Positions 25,501 through 40,500 of a stretch of DNA of 64,000 bases are shown here, one piece after another (the stretch's first letter is position 1; each line of letters opens with the position of its first letter). The DNA comes from Glandiceps talaboti (Eukaryota; Hemichordata; Enteropneusta; Spengelidae). The translations under genes and the position numbers were made by a program. The notes below the pieces were generated by a model. It saw only the letters and a list, made by a program, of their open reading frames with translations, searched no databases and had not been told where the DNA came from. The DNA lies in assembly GCF_964340395.1 (NCBI RefSeq), contig NC_135549.1:9502342-9566341 (forward strand), written 5' to 3'.

Positions 25501-28500
25501 TTCAATGGTGTTAACACCCTGGATCAATAAATGTCATGCTTAATTATCAAATAGGTATGGGTTAATATCACCATACAACCTCAACTTGAACTTGGACAAA
25601 TTTTCACATGGCTGTATTCAATACCACTATGGTTTGTGGTACCTCGCAATATAATGAGAGATTGTACCTCAATAGCTTGATTTTAAGTTACAAATTTACC
25701 ATGACAAGTTGGAAATGTGTGGTCCATACCTTTTGTTTGGGTTCACTATTTGAAATGTGTTGTGGCCAGTATTGATTATGGCAAAACAATAGCACAAAGA
25801 CCAGATGCCGATGTCAACTTATTTTTGTAACACAAACACAACGAACATGTGAAGAAAATATTCTGAGGTTTTTAGTACAAACATGTATTTGAGAAGAAAA
25901 CAAATAAATCACCATCTGTGATGACCTTGGCCTTGGGTGTTTAATCAGGAGGTGCTCTATCCAGGCAGAACAGTGTTTATACTATACAAGTGTAATTTTC
26001 ACACTTCAGTGATCAAGCATAACCTTGTCTGCTTCATTAAACATCCATTCATGTCAGGTCACTTAGCACTGGATTTCAACTTGTAATGCTAGATAAACAT
26101 TTAGTACAAACACAACACAACTATCACCTGCATCAGTGCCAAACTATGTGACACATCACAAACATACAAACTGTAAAATGCCTAAAATCCTGCACAGTAC
26201 GGCAATTTCTTGATATACTATGAATATATGACAAGTAGCAATACTTCGGTCAAACTTTAAAAATATTTCTTGAAACAAATTTTAATATGATGGTTAACTT
26301 CAAATTATGAGTATAGAATTTGTGTTGACACCTGCCAACTTATCCATCAAAGACAATTTTTAGATATCTACCAGGTGGATAAAGAGATATTTTGAAGGAA
26401 TCCATTTTAGAAAAATGTACAAGTTGAAACACTGGGTTGCACTCTGGAACACTGTATCACTTTGATTGGATGACTCATAAATTGTGATACAATTGATACA
26501 AACTTTGATGTCAACACAATGAACAAGTTGACTCAACTTCCTATCCTAAAGTGTCACTGAGTAACGTCCTTCTCTTTAACACTATAAACCACTAACAAAT
26601 TATTATTAGAATGTTTACGACCAATGTTGTTGCAGTGATACATGTCACTGCCTGTTGGTTTCAATGTACCCATATAAACAAGTACTGCAAATAAACAGGT
26701 TTACTGGTATGATCTCTTAAGTAGCAACTTCAACAAGGTAGCCAGGGGCACAACAGAGTGGATGACATCACTTTTTTTTTAAAACTATGATCCCCACTAT
26801 GTACCCAACATTGACAATTCAGTCAAAGTGTACATAGCACTCAGAGTATCAAACAGATAAGAAGACATGTTTGTCATAACTGTTGACATACAAGTATAAT
26901 TTTACTATCCTATTTGTTAAGTTTATGGACTTGTGGGAGAAGTAAATTTTCAGCCTAATAGAATAGCAAACTTTTGTTCCTGCTAATAAATACAATACAT
27001 TTTTAAATACAGCATATGCAAAGTAAAAAAAAAATGCCTGGCAATTGATTCAGTATGTGGACTGACTGCAATCATGATAATACGTGGACTGTATACACCT
27101 GATGTTTTGTTAAGTGTCATGTTAACAATCAGGTAACCATAGGAACCATCTGGGATACAAATCTCTTGAAGATGCTGATATGCTAAAAAAACCTCTCAAG
27201 GACAGTCTTTAAACCTGGCTAAAAAGAAGCCGACTTGTTTACTGATACTTCTAAACAGCAAACAAATTGGGTGCAAGATTCAAGTTACAACAGTTTAAAA
27301 CAAGGTATTTGAACTGCACAACCACATCAGGCAGTGAAAAAAAACAGAACTTTTGATGACAGAAATACATGCTGAAGATTGTTCAAAAAATCCTGAAGAC
27401 AGGAATTGATTCAAAGTATATGGTCTCTTAAAGTTTGGTTTCAAATGCAGCTGCAATAGGCATGGCTTTGTTGTTGAATGAATGGACTATCAATATCACA
27501 GCCTTACAAGCCTACCTGCAATGCCTACAGGCTCCACATTTGCATAATTGCCTCACAATGCCACTCAGGTGTAGCAGACGTGTAAAATGAGTGGATGCAA
27601 GTTGGAAATCTTTCCAGTCACATTGTTGCTTTGGACAAAAAAAAATCCCTAACCACCAAAAATAACCATGTACTAGCATGCTTACAGACAACTATGAAGT
27701 ATTATACGATCCCTGTGTTTGCTATGACCTGCTATATATTTGTGAACATACTTGGTCTCCATGCAACAGTCTTGGGCTAATTAAGGGAGTGAAAGGGGGG
27801 AGGTGCACAAACTACTGGTGATTAATTATCAGTAAATTGATAGTAGCTTAAATTACCATAGTTCAAAGGTCACCATTTCCAAATTTTAAAAAAAAAATAT
27901 CAAAGGCTCCCTGGAGCCTGTTGTTAATAATTTAAAACAAGGAAAGTATACACTGGTGCATTTCATTAACAATTAATCACACATTGCAAGAGAAATTTGT
28001 ACAGCACTTCATAAAATCGTCCAATCCTGAAATTCAGAAAGTGTCAAGGCAGTAAAGGGGGAGGAGCAATGTCGGTAGGTGGCAACTTAGGAGGACAGCT
28101 GTAGTTATGCTAATGCAGTTGTACTGGCCAAGTTTCCATAGTATATGGTAAGCCTAATAGAAGTATGTTGGGGCTCATACTATGTATTATGAATTTGTTT
28201 GCAAGTGATGTTAGCTACAACAGTGTATAGTGGTGCATGGCCCATTCACATGTAAAGAAATCAAGAGGGGCAGCAGGCTACAACTGCACTCAAGCCTCAG
28301 AATGGAGAGGGAAGACCAATTTGAAACCGCTCAAGCGCAACTAACTGTCTTTGAAGGTGGACAAATACCCTGCAAACCATCCCTGGTGTTAGCTAACCAA
28401 ACTTTAAAGCTGGGTAAGTTTTACTTCATGTAACTTTAATGTGTTTCTATTCTTATCTGAGACCTATGTATGCTTTGTTAGGCCTGTAATTGGGTTTAAC

Positions 28501-31500
28501 CTAACACAGTTAAATTGAAGAGATTGTTGCATTGAGCAAGCCAAACCCAATCTACGATGAAGATGTACCCATTCAATATCACATCTGTTATGCAAAAACC
28601 TTCACTTCACTTTGATGTGGCTACAATGTAGCGATGGGTTGTCTTGGTGGTAAACTAACAAAACAAAGCAATAACCTAGGGTGTTACAGCTGAATTAGTA
28701 CAATTAAAGCAGTGCTTGCTTACATACATACATACACACACACCCAGCTCAAAGCTTTCAACTGTTTGTCTTGCATCCACGTTATTCTAAGAATCCGACA
28801 GATAGTTTTGTTGTTTTCTAGTGTCAGCCTCATTTGCAAGAAAAGTGGATATGAATTATGAGGTGTTCATAGTGGCAATGTTTTATGATGTAATTACAGG
28901 CGCCAGCAGCTGTGAGTTCAACTATGGTCATGCAGTCTCCTTATAAGGTACAGGGCCGTGGGACAGGAAGACCTTGATGAGTTAGTTAGAGTTACCTTGG
29001 GTGTCTCAGTGTTATGACAATAGGAATGACCCTCCATACAAACACATACATTATGTATTTATAGAGGATTTCCTGCTACTATCAACTGTGTGTGTAATGA
29101 AGCAGTTGATGACTGACGTCATTCAAGGCAAGGTTGCATGATACTTGTCCTAGGACACTAAGACAATCACCAAGCATACAAACATATACTTCGCACAGAA
29201 TGTTAGAAACTATCAACTTAATGTTACAACATATAGTACAACAGTTGGTATTTGTGGATAGACTGTGAACTTCAACTAATCTTAGCAGCTGATATCACTG
29301 ATGTTTGTTTTGTGAAAACAAGTGACAATGGTGACAAGCTTCAAAGCAAAGATGAGAAGTGGATGCAAGACTCCCCCGAGTAACCTACAAGATGGACGGA
29401 GTGAGCTAGGCCTATTCTTTGGTTTACTTTGTGAAAACCTCCCTTGAGGTTTAACACTGTAGATGACACCCTATAATCACTGGATACTGAGATAGCAGAA
29501 TGGAGTACAATGGACTACAGTTGTAATGAAAACACCTTTGGTACTTTGAACTTATTAGGATATTCACACCTACAAGATGACACCCTATTATGACTGTGGT
29601 AGTATGATTGAAGAATTTTACAACCTACAACAAAGCTGATTACATGGGCTTTACTTTGAATTTTTCTTGAAATGACTTCTCCAGGACAAAAGACTCTAAT
29701 AAATCTACCACCCACAGAAGAGAACAATTCAGGTGAGTTAATTGATAACGATCACCCCAATAATTATACTTTGAACATCTTCACAGTAAAAATGGCAAGA
29801 CACCAGGAATTAACCACAAGGTCAAAAACAAATACTCTGGTGTGTAGTTTAATTCATCAAATGTATTGTCATTTTAAGTAAACCAATAACACTTGACATC
29901 ACCATACCTGATCATCCAAACATATCTATGTACCATAATACTGTATATATATAGGTAACTTGCATACAAAGACATAATTTAATCATATACATCAGATTTT
30001 ACAGGCAAAGTACAATTTGGGTGAGAAATTCAGAGCTTTTGAAAAATTTGGTCCAGAACTAATCTTTAGGTCTCCACTGATATGTGATATGACAGCACTA
30101 ATTCAAGAGCATGGGATTGAATTATGTGCCTTTAAGAACTCAAATATCTTGATAATGCTACAGAACTAAGTCTTAGACTTGATACATGTGAATGCCGTTT
30201 ATACATCATAGTCCTCTGCGATTTATGACATGAGGGGTTGCGGATCGATGACCACTTTCAGTGTCACTGGTTTGGGGCCAAAGAGGGAGTGTCTAATGTG
30301 CAAACTTTAACTGTTTATCACTAAACTTTATTGTCTCTCTCGTATTTAGAAATGAACCTTCTTGTCTCTCAAGTCGTACCTATTTAAATAGCAATCAATC
30401 TGATATTTTAGTAATTTAGAAATGTAATTTTCACTGAATCAAAATTGCAAAAGAGTGAAATCTGTCTATGGAAATAAGTGTATTATGTCTTTAAGTAGCC
30501 CAAGACTGTATTTGCCAAAGACAAATTTGCTTCAGGCATAGGCACACTACTTGCTTCGTGCCTGTGGGTGTTTTCGCCATAGTTTTTGTTTTGGGTCTAG
30601 TGGATTACCTAGTAATTACTTCAGTTTATTTCATTGTAACATCAAATGTTGATCCATTGTACAAAAATACCAAATACCCTCTTTGCATAATTGTACAGGA
30701 TATCACTATATACTGTCTGCCATAAATTAAAATATTGACCAATTAATTTATTCAAAAATACCAAATATTATCTTTTGGATGATTATATACAGGAAATGAC
30801 ATCACTGCTGAGCACAGGAAATGACATCAATGCTATGTCTGCCAATAATTCCAAATGTTGATATAGTTTTAATTATTCAAGAATATCAAATAGACTCTTT
30901 GCATGATTGTATAGGAAGTGACATCACTGCTGAGCACAGGAAATGACATCATTGCTGTCAGGTCAAATAAACTTTTTAAACTAACAACTTTATTTATATT
31001 TTAATTATTCATAATATATATTGAAATTTAGCAGGCCTTTTATATCAGGCTAAGAACATTATGCTGAATAAGAAATCAGGTATGCTCGAAATTATTTTCT
31101 AAATGTTTATAATGCTAAACAATGAAGGACACTCCGTATACTAACAAGGATTTCCTGAAAGTGCAAAATGTCACGTTGTGAAGGGGAACCTAGCAACCTG
31201 CTACCTTCACAGTTTATTTGAGATACAGATTATGAAAGAAATCTTCTGCATACAGGTTTACAAACACTTCAAATTTACTGCTGACTGTATGTCTGATGAG
31301 GTCACTCTAGTCGCCATACTACCCGTTCAGTCTGTCTACAATGTACAGACACTGTCACTTAGGACAAATTTACATCAATTTTGTGTGGCTTTTCATTCAA
31401 AATACTAAATCAGATTATCAGCTGCTGCTTGAATGACTACCAGTGCATAAATCATCACCTTTACTTGGACAGCTTTAATACCAGATTTATCTTGAAAAAC

Positions 31501-34500
31501 CATCTGTGTTTATTTTGTATCTTTTTAATACAAAACTATTTCTTTATAAATTTTATAACAGTATGTCTAGTACTGGTTACCATATATAGTCTCTTTTGAA
31601 GGTTCGCTAACAACTTTGGGAATTTTTTTATAAAAAGTATGTTATTTGTCTTGTTCATTGCATTGAAATGAAAAATTTTTGTGTGATTTTTGATAGAATT
31701 TGTATTGGCATAATTGCAGCAACAGTAGGTGACTGTCATAATGTTACTGCTATGTCAATTTTGTCCTGGCAAATCTGCACTAATTCATATCTCTTCAATA
31801 AATCCACATGACGTGCAGACTTCAGCTGTACAGTATGCTATTTCAGAATTCCGTCAGGACCAATACTTCAACAGTTTATACAAGCTGAGTAATAAGGCCC
31901 ACACTGAGACACTTGAACGGAAAGACTAGAACAGTCCCACCCAGGATTTGAGGCTAGGTTATTTAATATCTGTGTAGTAGAACTGTATAGAGAAGGTAAT
32001 TATCTGTCTGACACACATGATGTGAAAACATAAATATTTGGCTTGCACCCAGCAAAGAAATGAATATAATTAGAACTGGCCTATATCTTGCTAAAATGCC
32101 AAGGCTACTCTACTTCTTGACTTAACAAGCTGTATTCAGGTCAAAGTTCATATGAAAGCTCTCATTCTGCAAATTTTTTTATGTTCTGTGTATGGCTGTC
32201 CTTGTACTGTCTCCCGAGTTTAGTTGGTCTTTTCCCCCAAGCATTGATTACTTCTATAATATTACATACTTACAAGAGTTTACCATAACATGTATGATCT
32301 AGCTTGAACTTACAATGTCCAACCATTATCCACCCGGGTACTCAATAACACAGGGAACTAATAGCTAGTAAAAACCAATGGGGTAAGATCTCGTGTTTTG
32401 TGCACTTTAAAAGTGTCCTAACTTTCTTTGAAATAATTGGCCCCCTCTTAAATCAGTCAGTACATTTTAATTTATGTATTATTTTCCATATTTTGAGTCT
32501 TTTTCAGTCCCTAAATATCTAAGATAATATCAAGTTTTGCACTCAGTTTAGCTGCTGGCATCCTGAGTTCATGAAGCCATCTATCATTCATCTTTACATT
32601 TGTGGCTTTTACACGTGTACCCTGTCCCTAAATCTATCATTTAAGCAATCCATCATTTAATATTTCTGACATTCCTGATTTACCCTTTCCAACTGCCCAA
32701 CATTCCCGTCAATTTATCATATTTCTTACATTCCTTATTCTACTATATTTATCACTCTCTGTAGTTAATTATGGTTTCCTCGCATTCCGAATTATTCAAT
32801 TTCTTGTCCATGTCGATCCTGGATATTACCACATCTGTCGTAAAGGTCAAATTTTATCTACTTTCTAGTATTTTAAATGTGATCCTTCGCCCATACCAAT
32901 CACCAGTTAAGTCAATTGTATGACTCAAATTTCAGTTTTGGATAGCCTGTACCTAATCTGTCAGCTGGTTAATACGCTATCAAGGAGTCAAGTTGCCAGG
33001 TTTTACGTGACATTTACCATCAAGTATCAGTGTCAGCTGTTTGCAGGTTACAATTCACAATTTATATGATCACCATGGATGTTTTAAAGACAGGTAAAGA
33101 TGTTAACTGAAAGATTTTTTTCACATGGCCCAAACATACTGTGGTGTATGACTGTCAGGATTGGAAACGAATGCAATGAATCTGTCAATATACAAGTATT
33201 TGCAGAGTTTTTTACTGAGGTTGGGGAGCTGTAAGTAACAAAAAGGAGGAATCAGGTAAAACTACCATAGTTTGATTCCACACATTTATGTATAGACTCT
33301 CCACTATGATTTATGTAACATAATTTTATCTAAGTTTCTAGCATTTAAAACTGACAGGGTAGCTTTGGTATATTTTTTCCTCACTATTACCCTCAGCAAA
33401 AAGTTTTTAAAACACAGGATAAAGCAACTATAATACTTATACTTTCTTGTATTTTGCTATGCAGCAACCCATATATACTTGGAATAACATACACATTTGA
33501 TAATGTTTGTTTGTTTGTTAAGCTTATATGACTGCTGACAAACTATATCATGACTTCCTATTTTAGGTTAATACAGACAGATTGATAATCTATTTTAAGG
33601 CATGATATTCATTTGATGAAAGTTATTACATTAATTTGCTACGTGGGTGGTATAATGAAATACATGATAAAAATATATATAACAGACTAGAGATGTTCAT
33701 ATATACTATTACTATATAATTAGAGATATAATTATAAAGAATTGTTGTTTGGTCCTCTAGCTAATGTGACTGTTTGAATTATGTGTAACAGTTGCAGACA
33801 TGATATGGAATGTACACACTATGTTCATTAAAGAAAAATCGTGTCCGAGAATGCACACAAGGTTTTTAATTGAGAGCTAAATTGTGTAATTCAAATCAAG
33901 GGACAAGATTACACAAGTCTGATTAATGATATTAGTACAGTTGGTGAGATATGACCCTAATGAAACTTTTGAATACTAATAGAATTTAAATCTATAGTTG
34001 GTAAGATATGACGCTAATGAAACTTTTGGATACTGAATTTAAATCTACAGTTGGTAATATATAACCCAAATGACTGTATACAGCAGTATACCAGGACTTC
34101 AGCCATTCAGAAAAAAACTTCAACAGCAAGCTGGTCACACTAACTATTCTGCTATCATGACTCTACACATGTCAACACTCATTTTATTTTTTTGTCTGAA
34201 AATTGTAAATTTGAGGGATGCTAATGGGTTTGACAGTCATACATGAGTTTTACCAAAATATGAAATTATAATGAAGTGAAAATACTAGTAAGAACAGAAC
34301 AATTGGGAAAAACTATTTTCAGTTACAACCACTGGGGCTTTAAGTTACATTTGCAATTCTGTAATGATTGAAAACTTTATTCAATTAATTAACGTACTGG
34401 ATACAGTGACAATTTCAATTATACCCCCTGTATTTAGCATACATGTATACTATGTATATGTTTGAAGTATGATTAGCTGGGTTGCATGAACTGAGGAATG

Positions 34501-37500
34501 TAAAAACAAACAAAGAAACATGATAGTCCCCTGTGATTGGTCCCTGGAATGCTGCATGATAATAGAAGCATAAAAGCTGTATTTTCAAATGTTAAACAAA
34601 CAAATCTGAAGCCAGACCTTAGCTATATGACATTTTTTTTCAATTTTTGAATAATTTTGTCGTGATTAAGTAGATGGGGGAATATCTTTAAATCTAAATT
34701 TACTCCACCATATAGTGCTTTGTTGGTTTACGCAGTGTTTCCCACTCAGTTTACTTGAGCTCTCCATAAATTTAAGATCAACACATGAAAGATGTGTGAT
34801 ATTTACCACATACTCTAAAATTTACCCAAAAATTCAAAGACCAATGTTTGAATTCCATTTTCTCACATCAGAATTATCAGAGAAGCCATACAGATAAAGA
34901 TATTAAGATCAACTCTTTTTGTTTGGGACCAAATTTTCCTATAGCTTATACAAACCAGACAAATTTTCTCATCCTAATCTCGGTTACACTCTAATCTATC
35001 TAACATCATCATCCTTTAATCTATGGCAAGACACTGGCATATCATAGTGGACTGGTGCAAAGATGCAAGTTTGTGGTTTGTGGTTGAAAATGTTACCAAA
35101 CTCTTATATCTATGCAAGATTTTTTGAAATAAATCACAATTTCTTCAGAATTCAATTGTTGTGCTGGCTTCTGGTTGGTTAGGTGGGAGTAGGGTTGGCA
35201 GGTAGGGTAATGAATATTACATGTACTTAGTCAATATTTTGGTTTGTATCTGGATAACTTTAACATATTCAATGTTATGGGTACCTCTTATATTATCATG
35301 ATATATATATATGTATATCTTCAGTGAATTTTACAGATTTCTGTGTTAAACTTTTTCAGTGAGAGAGTCATCGATGCAAAAAGTGCAACCCATGAACACA
35401 CACTCCAAACTGATTATTGAGCAAATTTCCAATTGGAACAGATGATGGAGGTCAAGGTCAAAGGTAAAGACACAAAATGAAAGCTTACCATTGATATTTA
35501 GGGTGTAAACACTTAAATGGCATCTTTGTACATTAAACTTTTGGAGTTATGGTAGCAAGACAAATTTTGGCACTTTGACCTTGAAAATGTTGGAAAGGGT
35601 CAAAGAGCACAGTCTCCTATGAAAACTTACTATGTGGGATAGACACTTGAATGGTGTCTGTATGTATCAAACATTTGGAGATATGAGGTCAAATGTGCTT
35701 TTTTGTCACAAAAATGTTGAGGTCATGTGATTAAAGTAACATACATATGTTGCATACAGTATATGTTATAATCTATTTGCCAAGTTTGGTTGAAAAAGTC
35801 TAATGCATGCCAGAGAAATGGCAGTGCATGCCTGATGTAATAACCCCTTCCTGGCATTGCCCATTGGGGGAGGGGGGAGGGGCTAAAAAAATAATGACAC
35901 CTTTATGATAGCTTTATTTTGATGCAATTGAAGAGGTAAGTGTGTGAAAATGTGTTTCATAAGGATCTCATTAAAATTTCTTTGACATATTTAATCAATG
36001 AATTTAACCATAAACTAAACCTTATTTATATAAAGTTCATATTATTAACCTTTGAACTGCATCTCATTAACCTTATATTTGCATAATAATTTTAGTTTTA
36101 AACCTGGCACTTTCCCACACTGAGTTCAAACCACTTTTCAAATTGTTACCCCTGGCACAGACTTGTATTATCACTACGGCCAGTTACACTTCAACTCCCA
36201 GGAGAACCCCCATTGCATCTTCTATATAAGCACATGGGATTAAAGCATTCACATTGCAACCACTATCCTACCAGGTCACCAATTTAGCTTGGTTGACTGG
36301 GGCACAATCGTGGTTCAAATCTTGCCCAAGGACTTCAGCTATTCAGAAAAAAACTTCAACAGCAAGCTGGTCACACTAACTCATTCTACATGTACCATCA
36401 CGACTCTACACATATCAGTAACTGGGGGGGGGGGGGGGGGGGGGGGGGGCGCCTAAAATATTCAATCAATGAATTTAACCATAAACTAAACCTTATATAT
36501 ATATAAAGTTCATATTATTAACCTTTGAACTGTATCTCATACATATACCTTTGAATTGTATATGATTTTATCTTCAAATTAAAAACCTTTCCACTATTAA
36601 TTATACTATACACCTTAACTTTTGATACGCCATGCCTTGTCAGTGTAAAAAAAAAAACAGGCATTAAACTTCTTGTTGAAATTTTTTAGTAATATAACAC
36701 ACCTCTGACAATAAGGTATTTCAATGTATTCTTGTGGAATCTTGGAAAAGGACACACAACCTTAGATGAAAGACTAGAAGTGTTTATTTAGAGATAGATG
36801 AAGGCATATGACAAATTAGAAGACATAGATATATAGATGTAGGCCAGGTCATACCACAGTTGCACCATGATTTCTCTCTCCTTGAACCTCCCATGAACTG
36901 AATACACAAACGTCATTCAGTGTATTCACCCATTAATAAAGGACTTCTTGTATGATTTACTATGGTAAAGTTGGTGAAAGTAAAAAGGGAATACCAGAAA
37001 GGACAATCTGAGAAAGATTGAAGTTTCTTCTTTGAATTATATCTCAACTCATTCCCTCTATAGTTATCATCTTATTACATGTATATTATGTTTGTAAACT
37101 AAAAATTGAGCTTTCATGTAAAAATCAAATCATGTCTTATCATTAGAAACTTTTGCCAAATGGGAGTGCAAAAGAATGAATGTCTATGTATCACTTATTG
37201 CTAACTTGCTGGCAGTGAGTGGCATTCAGCTCTTTCCTGTATCCGTGTATCACTTATTGCTTAAACTTGCTGGTGTTGACTTTATTTCAGCTCTTTCCTG
37301 GATCTATTTATCACTTATTACAAACTTGCTGGCATTCAACTACCTCTGTATTTTATTGCTAACTTGCTGGTGTTAAACTATTTTACTTTTTTCCTCCTAC
37401 AGCTTCACAAAGCTTGATATGGATAGGAGAAGAAGCCACCAAAGTATTTATTTTCTATACCATTAGAAAGACTGATTGATGGTTTTCTCCTCCACCTCTG

Positions 37501-40500
37501 ACATGTCAGTAACCAGACAAATTGTCCTTGGAATAATCAGTGACTAACTACATGCAGTATATGACATGTAGAATCAAGGAAGATACTGTATCACACCAAA
37601 TGGTGTTTGCATAATACCAAATCACCAAGGCCAAGTAAGTTCACTATATTACATGTATCTCCCAATCATAATCTTTGTTATAGCCACAGTAACTAAAACA
37701 GACAAACTTGCTTTTATTAACAACTTGCATTCCATGACTTACTCGATAAAATTGTGCCCATGTCTAGAAGTGATATTCTGCACTCTGCTAAAATTCAAAC
37801 TAAAAAATATAACATAAACTGTAGTTCAACTTTATTACCCAGAGAATATGCAAAGAAAACTTCTTAACACAAATATGTCACTATGGGGGGGGGGGGGGGG
37901 GGGGTGTTTTTTATAGTTACTGTGGCTTTCTGCTCATAAATCCTTGAATGTGTCATATTTTTTTGTTTTACACCAAGTCTTTTATTAAATCAGTCAAATT
38001 TACATCAACTTTTTAGTTCTACCACATTTCCCTTTTTCTATTACCATGGTTACGAAACTGGGTAGCTAAAACAGTACTACACTCAACTTGAGTCAGTACA
38101 AATGCTAGTATATGCAACTAATAAGTAAGCTGCTTTCAGCCCTTTGGTTGAATAGGAAAGCTTCCTCTTGACTATAAAGGGGCATTTCAGTACTCCGACT
38201 ACATTGTAAATTCCACCATTGATATAATCACATTCTCAAATTGTGACTAAAGAGAGTAAATGGTCACGCTACATAGTGGCTGGGTGCCTGAAACCTTTAT
38301 GTACCAAGTTATTCAGATCACACAAAGACTTCATTTATAATGGCTGCGGTAATGTTTGTTATTTGTCACTTACTATGCTAACCATGAAATCACCAACTAT
38401 GATCACACAAAGTTTGATATGCTGGCGTCCATACATTTGTCAGTTTATGAAGTGTAACTTAAATTTCCTGTACAGCTGAGTATGAATTAATGTGACATAT
38501 GAAACATGTAAATGCACCACTCCATAAAGAATGTAACTACTTAGACTACAATGATTTCAAAAATGAGCTGGTTTCAAAACTTTTCATTTTTTCATGGAGG
38601 CTTTAACATCAGTTGTATATCGCAGGGAGTTTTTTATTTATTTAATATCGAGACAAAGAAAATTTTCATTGCAATATTTTTTAGAAGTATTCTCTCTCAA
38701 ATTTAAGGGACAGTAGTCAAAATAACTTAAAACCCAATGTTTGAATCCGTCTGCATTGTATAACAATCAGTGGAACCGTAGGACATGGCACTCTTTCTTT
38801 TTCTATTCTGGACCAACTTTTCAATAACTTTGGTTGACAACCTGGGGCTACACTAAGGACAGATACACAGGCCCACTCATATAAGAGACATCCTTCATTT
38901 AATATACCTTGATGAAGGGAAATATTTCAAAACTGATTGACAACATTTAACATAAAAATAGTTAAACTTTTGTGTTATCATTAGATTGGAATCATTCGTC
39001 CTCACGCATCCCCCTTACACGGCTCCAAAAGACTTTTTCCTTTTCGTCAACTTCCATTTACAAATATTTATAAACATGATGGCTATGACGTTGGATATGT
39101 TTAAATAGAGGAATGGTGATGGGTGTTGGTGTCATCGTCAAAGTTGTTTGGTTTTACAGTAAAGTGCGATGACATTCCCATCATGCATTGCAGCAAAATG
39201 GCCACATAATAAAACAGGGCATGAAATTTATGTACATATATCATTATTTAATTGATCATGTTCTTTATAGAGATTTATCAATTATTAACAAAGGTTGTTA
39301 GAAGATTAATTTACCTGATAAAATGGCATAAGACAGCATTTCACTTTCAGACGTGGTTAATCTTGCTTCACTTCTCAACATGGCATAAACACACAGATAC
39401 AATCTATAAATAATTCCAAATTCAGCTATTCTCAGTAAACTTGTCTTAGGTTTCAAGATGGCAACAGGAAATTACTAAACTGCTTGACCCCATTACATTT
39501 ACTTTTGACAAGACTTTATCACTAATTCTTCACAGTTGTCCTGTGATGTAGAAGTATTAAAAGGGAGATGTGGTATGATGGGAGATCAAAAATAACCTCA
39601 TTTCATTTAGAGATATTTCTCAGTAACAACAATAATAATAATGATGACTTCTAATAAAAAGTATACGTTTTATTAGAAGTATCTGAATTTTATTTACATG
39701 CTGACCTGAATGTGTATGTTTTTGAGGTGAAAACTCAATTTTTCATTAATTCAATAACCACAGAGCTTCCAGTTTCCATCTGAGGTGGGTTTTAGACACA
39801 GAAGTTGAAAATGACTGTAAAATTTCAACTGTCTCAATAGGAGATGCACAATACTATATATCAACCAACGATTAAGTTCCTATCTGAGAAAATTTACAGT
39901 ACAGAAGTTGAGAACAACTGCAAACTGCAACTTTATCAATAGAATGAAGATATTTTAACAATAATAAAGTTCAAAATCTAAGGAGTTTTCGGACACAAAA
40001 GTTGACAACTGCAAAATTTCAACTGTCCTATTATGAGATGGGCAAGAAAAGATAACCAATAGCCATAAATTTCCTATCTGGGGTGTTTTTGGAGACAAAA
40101 CTTGACAACAACTGCAAAATGTCAACTGTGTAAATACTAGCCTGACAAGATCAGATATTTCACCTATCATCGACTGCATCATATAGGACACCCATGAGAT
40201 TACACATACATCTATCAACATGAAACTGACAGATACAAACAAATCTGGGTTCACAACAACTATTTGACCTTGATTGTGAAAACTAGGACACTATTACACT
40301 TCTTGACAAGTCTCAATGTCTTTTCCTTCTCTTTTTGGAACAAAACTTCTAGAGATGAAGCAATCAATGATTTCAGAAGTGACTTAATGTATGATACCAT
40401 TTCACTTTTCACTTCATTCATGATTTTCAAAGTAATATACCTGATTCTGGCAAATGTGATGTTTCATTCTATATCTTTACAGAGACTGTGGATGGGAGGT

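Noticed and set aside
31729-31929. 66-codon plus-strand open frame
   Set aside because: Peptide looks mixed in composition but begins right after a stop and lacks a good acceptor or poly(A) signal.
37400-37470. Strong pyrimidine tract and CAG on the plus strand
   Set aside because: All frames after it close within about 30 codons and there is no donor or poly(A) signal in a suitable place.
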